NCBI GenBank assembly: GCA_043801115.1 | Contig: JAZDMJ010000082.1 | Coordinates: 1 to 9,946, forward strand | From: CAZHUN01 sp043801115 | Lineage (GTDB): Archaea > Iainarchaeota > Iainarchaeia > Iainarchaeales > UBA10191 | Direction of reading: 5' to 3' | Length of the DNA: 9,946 bases | Shown here: in pieces, positions 1 through 5,459 of the stretch | Position numbering within the stretch: the stretch's first letter is position 1 | Layout of the letters: each line of letters opens with the position of its first letter | Notes under the pieces: model-generated | Seen by the model: the letters and a program-made list of their open reading frames with translations, nothing else | What the model was told of the DNA's origin: nothing | Databases searched by the model: none | Translations under genes and position numbers: made by a program

Positions 1-43
1 ACTTTCACTTTCTTTTTTTTGTTTCAATTTTCCTTTTTTTCAA
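1..43 (-). other. A-rich strip downstream of tRNA-Leu
   Basis: On the minus strand this reads as A-rich sequence (A7 at 34-40 region, A8 at 13-20) with GTGAAAGT at the edge. It is not a U-rich terminator for the minus-strand transcript. It may be the tRNA trailer and the leader of the next gene outside the window, which by archaeal gene order could be L18e; the window does not show this. Confidence 0.3.
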
Positions 44-174
44 TGCAGGGGGAGAGGTTCGAACTCTCGAAGGCACTAAGCCGCCAGATTTCTTCAACCT
101 TTTCCGCCAACGCTTTTTGCGCGGCAAAAAGGGTTGCTTAAGTCTGGTCCGTTTGACCGCTTCGGTACCCCTGC
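44..174 (-). tRNA. tRNA-Leu (anticodon UAA), intron-containing
   Basis: All arms can be drawn. The acceptor GCAGGGG (168-174) pairs with CCCCTGC (45-51), with discriminator A at 44. The D stem is CCG/CGG with GG in the loop. The anticodon stem CCAGA (143-147) pairs with TCTGG (84-88), and the loop spells CTTAAG then A, giving anticodon TAA at 138-140. A long variable arm of 15 nt (GGC/GCC stem) marks a class II tRNA, and the T arm is GAGAG-TTCGAAC-CTCTC (52-68). A long variable arm with anticodon UAA and A73 means leucine. No CCA is encoded (TTG follows). A 47-nt intron interrupts the anticodon loop. It lies just after rpo3; as I recall, a tRNA-Leu gene also heads the next ribosomal operon (L18e-L13-S9) in Haloarcula, so this may be conserved gene order. 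Confidence 0.93.
90..136 (-). other. tRNA-Leu intron at position 37/38
   Basis: The intron begins CAACCC and ends GGTTGAAGAA and sits after the base 3' of the anticodon, the common archaeal position. CAACC pairs with GGTTG to make the intron-side helix. CTT of the anticodon loop (140-142) pairs with AAG near the intron end (92-94), and with an A-G mismatch this gives a four-position central helix, so the bulge-helix-bulge recognised by archaeal tRNA splicing endonuclease is slightly relaxed. Inside the intron, TTTT and CCGC can pair with AAAA and GCGG to extend the hairpin. Ends were chosen to leave a seven-base anticodon loop. Confidence 0.8.
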
Positions 175-258
175 GGCCCTTGCGTGAGCCGGCGACGCAT
201 CCGTCGCAGGGTCTTCGACCCTGCATAAGGATTTTACGCATAGAGGTTTAAAGCGGCT
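175..258 (-). promoter_or_regulatory. Structured spacer between rpo3 and tRNA-Leu; possible tRNA promoter and leader
   Basis: Reading on the minus strand after the Rpo3 stop, TTTAAA (247-252) is a possible TATA box. It would start transcription roughly at the following hairpins: GCAGGGTC-GAA-GACCCTGC (206-224, perfect 8-bp stem) and GACG-GATG-CGTC (194-205). TGCGT (236-240) and ACGCA (181-185) could close both as an outer stem. The first hairpin repeats the GCAGGG of the tRNA acceptor strand. The inverted repeats are exact in sequence; promoter and leader roles are inferred, and the RNA could equally be an operon-end structure or a processing signal. Confidence 0.4.
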
Positions 259-1011
259 TCATAACTTGCCGACGGCTTTTTTGAATTCCTCCGTTTTTTC
301 CCGCAAAAGTTCGATTCCTTTCGCGATGATTTCATCGCATTCCAATTGTCCGAAGCTTTCTATGGAAAATACAAAGTCCGTGTCGCTGATGGAGAGCGAA
401 ATGTTTTCCGAACCGCTCGAGTCCACACACGCCGCGCACGCGTCGCACGCGAGCGAGTCCGTAAGTACGACTTTTTTCCCCTTTTTTTCCAAAATGTGCT
501 TGGGGCAGGCCTTGACGGCTTCTTCGCCCGCGTTTTCCGAAATATTCAATTCCGCAACCGGCCGGTAGGAAAACACTCCCGGGCTCCACTTCGCGTGCTC
601 TTTTCCTTTTCCCATGACGGCTTTCAGTTCAAGTCTTACTTTTTGCCCTTTTCCCAGTTTGACGATGGGCGCGTTTCCCACTACTTTCACTTTGGGGTCC
701 TTGCTCTTGATTTCGCGCGAGTAAACCGTTGCAGGGCCTTCTTTTTCAAGCGTGAGCACAATGCTGTCTCCGAGCGCGTAGCTTTTCAAGTCTGTAGTGA
801 GGGGAATGAGTCCAAGTCTTTGCGTCAAAAACTCGTCGAATAGGATGGAATTGTTTTCCGAAATCGTGACTTCTTCAATGGCGAGCGTGGGAACGTCGCT
901 TTGCATGACTCGGCGCAGCGAGTTCAGCAGGGGCGCGCTGGCGTTTTTGACTAGGTACTTTGCAAGCAATCCCTTGCTTTCCAATGCTTTGACTGTTATT
1001 TCCTTGCTCAT
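259..1011 (-). CDS. rpo3: RNA polymerase subunit Rpo3 (RpoD), alpha/Rpb3 homologue
   Basis: The 250-residue product is the archaeal alpha-like subunit that, with Rpo11, forms the platform on which RNA polymerase assembles. The N-terminal dimerisation domain includes NASAPLLNSLRRVMQSDVPTLAIEEV and the DEFLTQRLGLIPL segment. A ferredoxin-like insertion follows: C169 in ACPKHIL, then C189, C192 and C195 in CDACAAC, four cysteines able to hold one [4Fe-4S] cluster; a second cluster set is not present. The C-terminal half resumes the alpha fold (FVFSIESFGQL) and ends in a charged helix. The start is ATG 1009-1011, chosen by GTGAGG 6 nt upstream; a GTG at 1021-1023 is the alternative. As in many archaea it closes the S13-S4-S11 group. 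Confidence 0.95.
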   Translation of the reverse strand: MSKEITVKALESKGLLAKYLVKNASAPLLNSLRRVMQSDVPTLAIEEVTISENNSILFDEFLTQRLGLIPLTTDLKSYALGDSIVLTLEKEGPATVYSREIKSKDPKVKVVGNAPIVKLGKGQKVRLELKAVMGKGKEHAKWSPGVFSYRPVAELNISENAGEEAVKACPKHILEKKGKKVVLTDSLACDACAACVDSSGSENISLSISDTDFVFSIESFGQLECDEIIAKGIELLREKTEEFKKAVGKL

Positions 1012-1017
1012 AATATC

Positions 1018-1023
1018 CCTCAC
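1018..1023 (-). promoter_or_regulatory. Ribosome binding site selecting the Rpo3 ATG
   Basis: GTGAGG on the minus strand lies 6 nt before the ATG at 1009-1011 and overlaps the S11 stop. The GTG within it (1021-1023) is also an in-frame possible start, giving four more residues; the spacing favours the ATG. Confidence 0.55.
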
Positions 1024-1406
1024 GTTTTTTTGCCGCGGTCGCGCTTTTTTCTCCGCGTTCCGTCGTGTGGAACGGGAGTAACGTTTTCAATTCCGCGAAT
1101 GCGCAATCCCTGTCTTGTCAAACTTCGAATCGCGGCTTCGGCTCCCTGTCCGGGGTTTTTCGAGCGAATGCCCCCCTGTCCGCGCACTCTGACTTCGATT
1201 TCGGTGATTCCGCGCTCTCTCGCTTTTTGGGCCACGATTTCCGCTACTTTCATGGCCGCGTACGAGCTTCCTTCCTTGTGCTGCGATTTGACGACCATTC
1301 CTCCCGAACATTTGGCAATGGTTTCCGCGCCTGTCGGGTCGGTCAGCAGAATAATCGTATCATTGTGGGAAGCGTAAATGTGGACGATTCCGAATTTTCC
1401 CGTCAT
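1020..1406 (-). CDS. rps11: Ribosomal protein S11 (uS11)
   Basis: The 128-residue protein forms part of the small-subunit platform near the mRNA exit. Motifs seen are GIVHIYASHNDTIILLTD (residues 6-23), SSYAAMKVAE (47-56), the GQGGIRSKNPGQGAEAAIRSL region (77-97) and the C-terminal IENVTPVPHDGTRRKKRDR, all diagnostic of archaeal S11. Length equals the usual archaeal form. It starts as ATGA with S4, with AGGTGG before it. Its stop TGA (1020-1022) lies inside the GTGAGG used as ribosome binding site for Rpo3. Confidence 0.97.
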   Translation of the reverse strand: MTGKFGIVHIYASHNDTIILLTDPTGAETIAKCSGGMVVKSQHKEGSSYAAMKVAEIVAQKARERGITEIEVRVRGQGGIRSKNPGQGAEAAIRSLTRQGLRIRGIENVTPVPHDGTRRKKRDRGKKT

Positions 1407-1972
1407 TCTTCCACCTTTGCAATTTCGGCTTCGGGTTTGGCTTCTTCAAACTGTTTGCGCTTGTCCTTTTTTTCGGGAAGGGGAGTTCGCAAATCAATCG
1501 GCTTGCCGTAATAGGAGACGTCGTTTTCCAATTTTTTCGCGACCAAGTATCCCGGAGCACTCACTTTTCGGCCGTTCACTCCAATATGGCCGTGCACGAT
1601 CAATTGCCTGGCCTGTTGGGCCGTATTCGCCAGCCCTTTTCGAAACACGAGGGTTTGCAGTCTGCGCTCGAGCAAGTCTCTCTCTTTCAATCCCAGCACA
1701 TCATCCAAGGTCGCGTTTTCGTTCAAAATTCCGATTTCTTGCAGCCCCGAAAGCAGTTCTGACTTGCGCTGTTCGCGGTCTTTTTTTCCCGCGGCCAAAA
1801 GCCGTCTGGCCATTCTGCGCTTGTTTCTCAAAATCGTCTGGCTTCTCCATATTTCGCGCATGTTTTTCAAACCGTACTCTTCCAAGGTTTTTCGATCCCG
1901 CGCGATGCGTTCGGAGTCCCACACTTTTTTCGGCTTTTCGTACTGTTTGTGCTTTTTTTTCGGATCGCCCAT
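1403..1972 (-). CDS. rps4: Ribosomal protein S4 (uS4)
   Basis: The 189-residue small-subunit protein binds the 5' domain of 16S rRNA early in assembly. The N-terminus MGDPKKKHKQYEKPKK and WRSQTILRNKRRMARRLLA resemble archaeal/eukaryotic S4 (eukaryotic S9). The S4 RNA-binding domain spans about residues 101-144, including LERRLQTLVFRKGLA and IVHGHIGVNGRKVSAPGYLV. A charged Glu/Lys tail ends the protein. The ATG at 1970-1972 follows the S13 stop by 5 nt. The final codons hold AGGTGG, the likely site for S11, whose ATG overlaps the S4 TGA. Confidence 0.96.
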   Translation of the reverse strand: MGDPKKKHKQYEKPKKVWDSERIARDRKTLEEYGLKNMREIWRSQTILRNKRRMARRLLAAGKKDREQRKSELLSGLQEIGILNENATLDDVLGLKERDLLERRLQTLVFRKGLANTAQQARQLIVHGHIGVNGRKVSAPGYLVAKKLENDVSYYGKPIDLRTPLPEKKDKRKQFEEAKPEAEIAKVEE

Positions 1973-1977
1973 TCAAA

Positions 1978-2499
1978 TCACTTTTTTTCCTTCGCCGGCG
2001 CTTCTCCCTTTTTGGGCGCCATGGCCGCCTTGGCTTCTTTCTTCACAACCCCTACTACGCTGCCGCGCTGTCGGAAACTGCTTCTCGTTCTTTGTCCGCG
2101 CACGGGCAGGCCGTACATGTGCCGGATTCCCTTGTAAGAACGAATCTTTTTCATGCGCTCCAAATCTTTTCGAATGTCAAAGTCCAAATCGTTCATGACG
2201 TGGTGCGCGTTTTTTCCCGTTTCAAAGTCTCCCCTTCGGTTCAGCATCCATTGGGGCATTCCGTTTCCTTCCGGGCGCAAAATGATTTCTTCCAGTTTCT
2301 TGTCCAAGTCTTCGCCCATATAGCCGAGTTTTTCGTCGTGCTTGAATCCGAATTTTTGCTCGAAGGCGAACGAAATCCCTTTCGCCATGCGCTGTCCAAT
2401 TCCCTTGATTTTGCGCAGTCCCCTTTCCAAAGTCAGGTTTCCGTCCAAGTCTTTGCCCATGACGCGTACAATCAATCGCAGTTCTTTTTCTTCGCTCAT
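1978..2499 (-). CDS. rps13: Ribosomal protein S13 (uS13)
   Basis: The 173-residue protein sits in the head of the small subunit and contacts the P-site tRNA and the large subunit. The N-terminal helix-two-turn-helix region includes KGIGQRMA (residues 32-39), the middle carries MPQWMLNRRGDFETG (81-95), and the C-terminus has IRHMYGLPVRGQRTRS (125-140), the tRNA-contacting signature. An Ala/Lys/Glu tail follows, as in archaeal members. It starts in an ATGA overlap with L14e. Its terminal AGTGA doubles as the ribosome binding site for S4, which begins 5 nt later. It opens the alpha-type block S13-S4-S11-Rpo3. Confidence 0.96.
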   Translation of the reverse strand: MSEEKELRLIVRVMGKDLDGNLTLERGLRKIKGIGQRMAKGISFAFEQKFGFKHDEKLGYMGEDLDKKLEEIILRPEGNGMPQWMLNRRGDFETGKNAHHVMNDLDFDIRKDLERMKKIRSYKGIRHMYGLPVRGQRTRSSFRQRGSVVGVVKKEAKAAMAPKKGEAPAKEKK

Positions 2500-2723
2500 T
2501 TTGTTCCCTTCAGCAATTCAGTCACTTGCTCGTGCGTGGCGTTTTTTGAAATTGAAATTTTTTGCGGCGTCGGGTGCAAGTGCCGGATGGAGCACGCTTT
2601 TCTCTTCACTCCGATTCCTTCCACGACCGCTTTTCCGTCCTTCAATTCTATTACGACCACTTTGTGTCCCGCGCTGCGCCCTTGGGTTTTCATGCACACT
2701 CTTCCCGCTTCGAGCAATGCCAT
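2496..2723 (-). CDS. rpl14e: Ribosomal protein L14e (eL14)
   Basis: The 75-residue large-subunit protein has no bacterial counterpart. The product is a single KOW/SH3-like barrel: GRVCMKTQGRSAGHKVVVIE at residues about 7-26, then GIGVKRKACSIRHLHPTPQKI, matching the archaeal pattern of a V-K-R-R...L-x-H-L-x-P-T segment. The frame is open far upstream, but that region is L34e in another frame; starting at ATG 2721-2723 gives the family's normal length, 2 nt after the L34e TAA with AGGTGA ahead. The stop overlaps S13 as ATGA. In many archaea cmk precedes and cbf5 follows this gene; both are missing here. Confidence 0.9.
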   Translation of the reverse strand: MALLEAGRVCMKTQGRSAGHKVVVIELKDGKAVVEGIGVKRKACSIRHLHPTPQKISISKNATHEQVTELLKGTK

Positions 2724-2725
2724 AA

Positions 2726-3064
2726 TTACGCCTTCACCTGGTTCATCAGTTGCAACACAAACTTCTTCAGCTTCAAGTCCACTTCGTTCAACGGTTTGGA
2801 ATTCAACTGCACTTGGATGCAGTCTTCCAGCGCTTCTTTTCGGCAAGAATTGCACAATTGTCCCGCAAGCAGTACGGAAGGGCGCTTTTCGGTTTTGGAC
2901 ATTTTTCCCACTTTCGCCCGCCCTTTCCCGTGCGGCATTCCGTGCAAAATTCCCCCACACGCGGCGCACTGGTGCTTGGACGGCTTTTTTTCTTTAACCG
3001 CGGTTACGCTGCCTGAAACTGTTTTTCGCTTGACTTTTTTCTTCCAGCGGTCTCTCGGCTTCAT
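2726..3064 (-). CDS. rpl34e: Ribosomal protein L34e (eL34) with C-terminal extension
   Basis: The 112-residue large-subunit protein is specific to archaea and eukaryotes. After a basic N-terminus (MKPRDRWKKKVKRKT) come two cysteine pairs, C33/C36 (CAAC) and C71/C74 (CNSC), expected to bind zinc; between them GILHGMPHGKGRAKVGKMSKTEKRP resembles the family's G-x-P-R-G...L-x-K-T-x-K-R-P pattern. Archaeal L34e usually ends soon after the second pair; here about 38 residues follow, ending KKFVLQLMNQVKA, so the tail looks extended. The ATG overlaps the EMC3 stop. The last codons contain AGGTGA, used by L14e. Confidence 0.88.
   Translation of the reverse strand: MKPRDRWKKKVKRKTVSGSVTAVKEKKPSKHQCAACGGILHGMPHGKGRAKVGKMSKTEKRPSVLLAGQLCNSCRKEALEDCIQVQLNSKPLNEVDLKLKKFVLQLMNQVKA
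2734..2739 (-). promoter_or_regulatory. Ribosome binding site selecting the L14e start
   Basis: AGGTGA on the minus strand, inside the last codons of L34e, lies 10 nt before the ATG at 2721-2723. It supports this ATG over an upstream in-frame extension that would run deep into L34e. Confidence 0.6.
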
Positions 3065-3534
3065 TTTTCTTCTTTCCTTTTTTCAATTTGTCCGATAATC
3101 ATGCCCAGCACAATGGCGAACACGAGCGAGCACAGCACATACCATCCGACCCAATTCGTCGTTGACGTCCAGCCGTCAAACCATGGAATCGCAAAGGGCA
3201 GGTTGATGATGATTTCCCCGTACAGCCAGCCGATGACGGCAAAGGGCGGCAGGAAAATGACCATTGAAATAATCATTTGCTTGGGCATTCCCGACATGCT
3301 TTTGGACAACAATTCCATCATTTCTTTTTGCGCCGCTTCCGCTTTTTTCTGGCTTTCCGGGTCTCCCTTTTTCAACAATTCATTTAATTCTTTCTGTTTT
3401 TCCTTCATTTCTTTTTGCCGCGAAATCTGCCCTTTTCGGTCGAAAAATTTGTATTGCAGCCATTGGGACACGCAGGCGAGTATGAATGCGTAAATGGCAA
3501 TGTCAGCCATGGGCGATACAATGTAGAAACTCAC
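3061..3534 (-). CDS. EMC3/TMCO1-like (DUF106) membrane protein insertase
   Basis: The 157-residue product resembles the archaeal DUF106 proteins, members of the Oxa1/YidC/EMC3 superfamily that help insert membrane proteins. The layout fits: a first membrane segment at about residues 9-27, a long charged coiled-coil hairpin at about 36-78 (RQKEMKEKQKELNELLKKGD), then MPKQMIISMVIFLPPFAVIGWLYG forming the second segment at about 86-106 and a third at about 127-149, with a basic tail EKRKEEK. The start is GTG, supported by GGTGAG. The usual archaeal neighbour order secY-adk-DUF106 is kept except that adk is absent. The stop overlaps the L34e ATG. Placement next to SecY fits a shared role in membrane biogenesis. 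Family assignment is by topology and context. Confidence 0.85.
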   Translation of the reverse strand: MSFYIVSPMADIAIYAFILACVSQWLQYKFFDRKGQISRQKEMKEKQKELNELLKKGDPESQKKAEAAQKEMMELLSKSMSGMPKQMIISMVIFLPPFAVIGWLYGEIIINLPFAIPWFDGWTSTTNWVGWYVLCSLVFAIVLGMIIGQIEKRKEEK

Positions 3535-3659
3535 TTTTCACTCACCATTTCACTGTATTTTCCGCTTTTCTCCAAAAAAAGGCGGAATCGACGGAGGGAA
3601 CTCGAAAATAGCACCGTATACAATTCACTTATTCCAAAGCCTTTAAAATCCCGCTCCAT
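3531..3659 (-). CDS. Possible 42-residue small protein between secY and emc3
   Basis: I do not recognise this product. An ATG (3657-3659) directly abuts the SecY stop with no spacer, and the frame stays open for 42 codons. Its TGA (3531-3533) lies inside the GTGAG that starts the next gene, the same coupling style as the rest of the operon. GGGTGGA before the ATG could serve as ribosome binding site. The predicted protein starts MERDFKGFGISELYTVLFSS, has a basic middle (SLRRFRLFLEK) and ends MVSEK; charge is slightly positive and no membrane segment is evident, so it does not look like SecE or the Sec beta subunit. Codons such as ATA and CTA appear. A non-coding spacer with a hairpin and T7 run is the main alternative. 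Confidence 0.4.
   Translation of the reverse strand: MERDFKGFGISELYTVLFSSSLRRFRLFLEKSGKYSEMVSEK
3541..3546 (-). promoter_or_regulatory. Ribosome binding site selecting the GTG start of EMC3
   Basis: GGTGAG on the minus strand lies 6 nt upstream of the GTG at 3532-3534. An ATG eight codons further on (3508-3510) has no similar site at the right distance, so the GTG is preferred. Confidence 0.55.
3560..3587 (-). promoter_or_regulatory. Hairpin with T7 run in the secY-emc3 gap
   Basis: On the transcript strand TTCCGC-C-TTTT pairs with AAAAGCGGAA (10 bp with one bulged C) around a TTTGGAG loop. The sequence includes seven consecutive T (3574-3580), the longest T run I see on the coding strand of this otherwise purine-rich operon. 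Archaeal transcription can stop at U-rich tracts, so this may be a partial terminator or attenuator, or a barrier near the EMC3 ribosome binding site. It also lies within the possible 42-residue frame, where the run encodes Leu-Phe-Leu. Confidence 0.4.
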
Positions 3660-5045
3660 TCATCCACCCAGCAACTTTTTCACCCAAGGGTGCATGTCTT
3701 CAATCTGCTGTCTTGCCAATTCTTCGTACATTCTGTACACAATGCCCACAGTCAGCAGTACTCCCGTTCCCGAAACCAGTCTTCCGGCAAACAAGTCTGA
3801 AACTCCCGCGAGCAAGCCCACCAATAGCGATCCTAGAATGGTGAGCGGCGGAATATAGCGCGCGAGCACTCCTTCGATAATTCTTGGATCCCTTCGAAAG
3901 CCGGGAATGTACATTCCTGCTCGTTGTAATTGATTCGAAACGGCTTCCGTTCCCTGTCCGCCCAATTCGACCCAGAATTTTCCAAAAATAATGCACAATA
4001 CGACCAGCAATGTCAAAAATATAACCGCGTGTCCGATTTCGAACAATACCGCGCTGGTAAATCCTTGGAACAATATGGCTTGAACGAGGGACTGGTTGGC
4101 GACGGAAGGAACCTGCGTCGCCCAGGCGAGCGCTCCAATGGCCTGGCCGATATAGGCCATTTTTCCCGCAATCGCCTGCATGATTTGGATATTGGCGAAG
4201 AGTGCCGCAGCCAGAATGACGGGCATGTTGGAAACGTACAAGAGTTTGACGGGATACCTGCCTCCCATTGCCTTGCTGCCCATGGCGACGGGAATATTCA
4301 CGTGAACGCCTTCAGCATACGTAATCAGTAAAAATATGAGGATGACGAACAAGAGGGGAATCAAGTTGGCGACAAAGGAAAGCATTTGCCCGCCCATCAC
4401 GTTTCCGCCCAGTACGAACAACAGTCCTCCCGTCGGGTCGATTCCCAAGGGAGGGCGGAACACTTGCCACAAAAAGCTTCCCGTTACTCCTGCGGCAATG
4501 AACAATCCGATTCCCGAGCCGATGCCGTATTTCGAAACGACTTTGTCCAAGTAAATGACGAGTACGGCCCCCAACACGATTTGCAATATGACAATCAAGG
4601 CCATGCCCGGCTGTACTGGGATGAGCGAGTTGGCAAAGAATCCGAAGCCGACATACGCGCCCCCTTCAAAGAAGGCGATAATAATGGCCAGCAAGTCCTG
4701 CATTTTCGTAAAGCGTGCGCGGTCTTCGGTATTGCTCAAATCAATGTTGATGAGTTTTCCGCCCGCAAGCAGTTGCAATACAATGGAAGCGAGCACGATG
4801 GGTCCGATTCCCAACGTAATCAATGTTCCCAAATTCGAGGCGAGAATGTATTGAATGGCCTGCAATTGTCCATAGGACGCGGCTGCCGTATTGATTCCGA
4901 CCAGGTTCACTTCGCCCATGATGAAGTAGATGACAAGGACGAGCGCAGTCCACAACAGGCGGGTTCGCAGTACGGGCTTTTGCTCCGGGCTTTTGACATC
5001 CGGAAGCCATTTGTATACTGGCTCGAACATTTCCAGTAATCTCAT
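3660..5045 (-). CDS. secY: Protein translocase subunit SecY (Sec61 alpha homologue)
   Basis: The 461-residue product is the channel-forming subunit of the archaeal SecYEG/beta translocon in the cytoplasmic membrane, moving or inserting proteins as they leave the ribosome. About ten hydrophobic segments are visible, with the first at about residues 30-44, a plug-like stretch VNLVGIN near residues 46-52, the SKYGIGSGIGLFIAAG signature at 171-186, the cytosolic loop GRYPVKLLYVSNMPVILAA at 262-280, the loop GMYIPGFRRDPR at 377-388 bearing the basic ribosome-contact residues, and the final TGVLLTVGIVYRMYEEL helix. Length matches archaeal SecY. It begins in an ATGA overlap with L15. Its stop is followed immediately by an ATG that opens a small frame. 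Confidence 0.97.
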   Translation of the reverse strand: MRLLEMFEPVYKWLPDVKSPEQKPVLRTRLLWTALVLVIYFIMGEVNLVGINTAAASYGQLQAIQYILASNLGTLITLGIGPIVLASIVLQLLAGGKLINIDLSNTEDRARFTKMQDLLAIIIAFFEGGAYVGFGFFANSLIPVQPGMALIVILQIVLGAVLVIYLDKVVSKYGIGSGIGLFIAAGVTGSFLWQVFRPPLGIDPTGGLLFVLGGNVMGGQMLSFVANLIPLLFVILIFLLITYAEGVHVNIPVAMGSKAMGGRYPVKLLYVSNMPVILAAALFANIQIMQAIAGKMAYIGQAIGALAWATQVPSVANQSLVQAILFQGFTSAVLFEIGHAVIFLTLLVVLCIIFGKFWVELGGQGTEAVSNQLQRAGMYIPGFRRDPRIIEGVLARYIPPLTILGSLLVGLLAGVSDLFAGRLVSGTGVLLTVGIVYRMYEELARQQIEDMHPWVKKLLGG

Positions 5046-5458
5046 TGCACTTCTCCACCCGCTTCTTCGATTTTTTCGCGCGCCTTCGCGCTGACTTGGA
5101 TTCCCTTCAATGCAATCGCTTCTTCGATTTTTCCCGAAGAGAGGATTTTGCGAATGCCCAGTTTTTTTCCGTCCAGTTCAAACACTTCGTCCTTTTCTTC
5201 CACTTTCTTTTCCGCAACCCACTTTTGCAAATTCTTTTGGACAAAATCGAGGTTGACTGTTTCTCCGCCCGCAAATTTGGGTTTTAATGTAATTTTGACT
5301 CCGAAGTCGGCATAGTATTTGCTGAACTTATGCTTGTGCGAGCCCGCTCTTCCCTGTCCTCCGCGGATTCCCGAACCCCTGCGGTTTTTCGTATTGCCAT
5401 GGCCGTGCGTGCGGTTTCCGCGCATTCTGTGCTTTTTTCTTTCCCTTCGAATCGTCAT
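5042..5458 (-). CDS. rpl15: Ribosomal protein L15 (uL15)
   Basis: The 138-residue protein is a 23S rRNA-binding component of the large subunit that spans the domain interfaces. The glycine- and basic-rich N-terminal extension (MRGNRTHGHGN, then GSGIRGGQGRAGSHKHK) and FGVKITLKPKFAGGETVNLD match archaeal L15. A globular C-terminal half ends in the KGIQVSAKAREKIEEAGG helix. The start is one base after the L30 stop, with only a weak GATGG upstream, so coupling or re-initiation probably drives it. The stop overlaps the SecY ATG as ATGA, and GGGTGGAG in its last codons is the likely SecY ribosome binding site. Confidence 0.95.
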   Translation of the reverse strand: MTIRRERKKHRMRGNRTHGHGNTKNRRGSGIRGGQGRAGSHKHKFSKYYADFGVKITLKPKFAGGETVNLDFVQKNLQKWVAEKKVEEKDEVFELDGKKLGIRKILSSGKIEEAIALKGIQVSAKAREKIEEAGGEVQ

Positions 5459-5459
5459 A

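Noticed and set aside
5..40. Plus-strand T8 and T7 runs as a terminator
   Set aside because: All genes here are transcribed on the minus strand, where these runs are A-rich; no plus-strand gene in the window needs termination.
5..241. A 78-codon minus-strand frame
   Set aside because: It runs through the tRNA-Leu gene, its intron and the upstream hairpins; the tRNA is fully supported, so the frame is accidental.
2724..2969. Extending L14e upstream in the open frame
   Set aside because: The added part overlaps L34e out of frame and has no family similarity; the ATG at 2721-2723 has a ribosome binding site and gives the usual length.
1378..2997. A 539-codon open frame on the plus strand
   Set aside because: It lies antisense to S11, S4, S13, L14e and L34e, has no recognisable domain, and is a by-product of the purine-rich coding strand, which leaves few stop codons in one antisense frame.
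3639..3650. TTTTAAA after secY as an internal TATA box
   Set aside because: It is a weak isolated match inside the possible small frame, with no supporting upstream element; kept only as an alternative idea for the gap.
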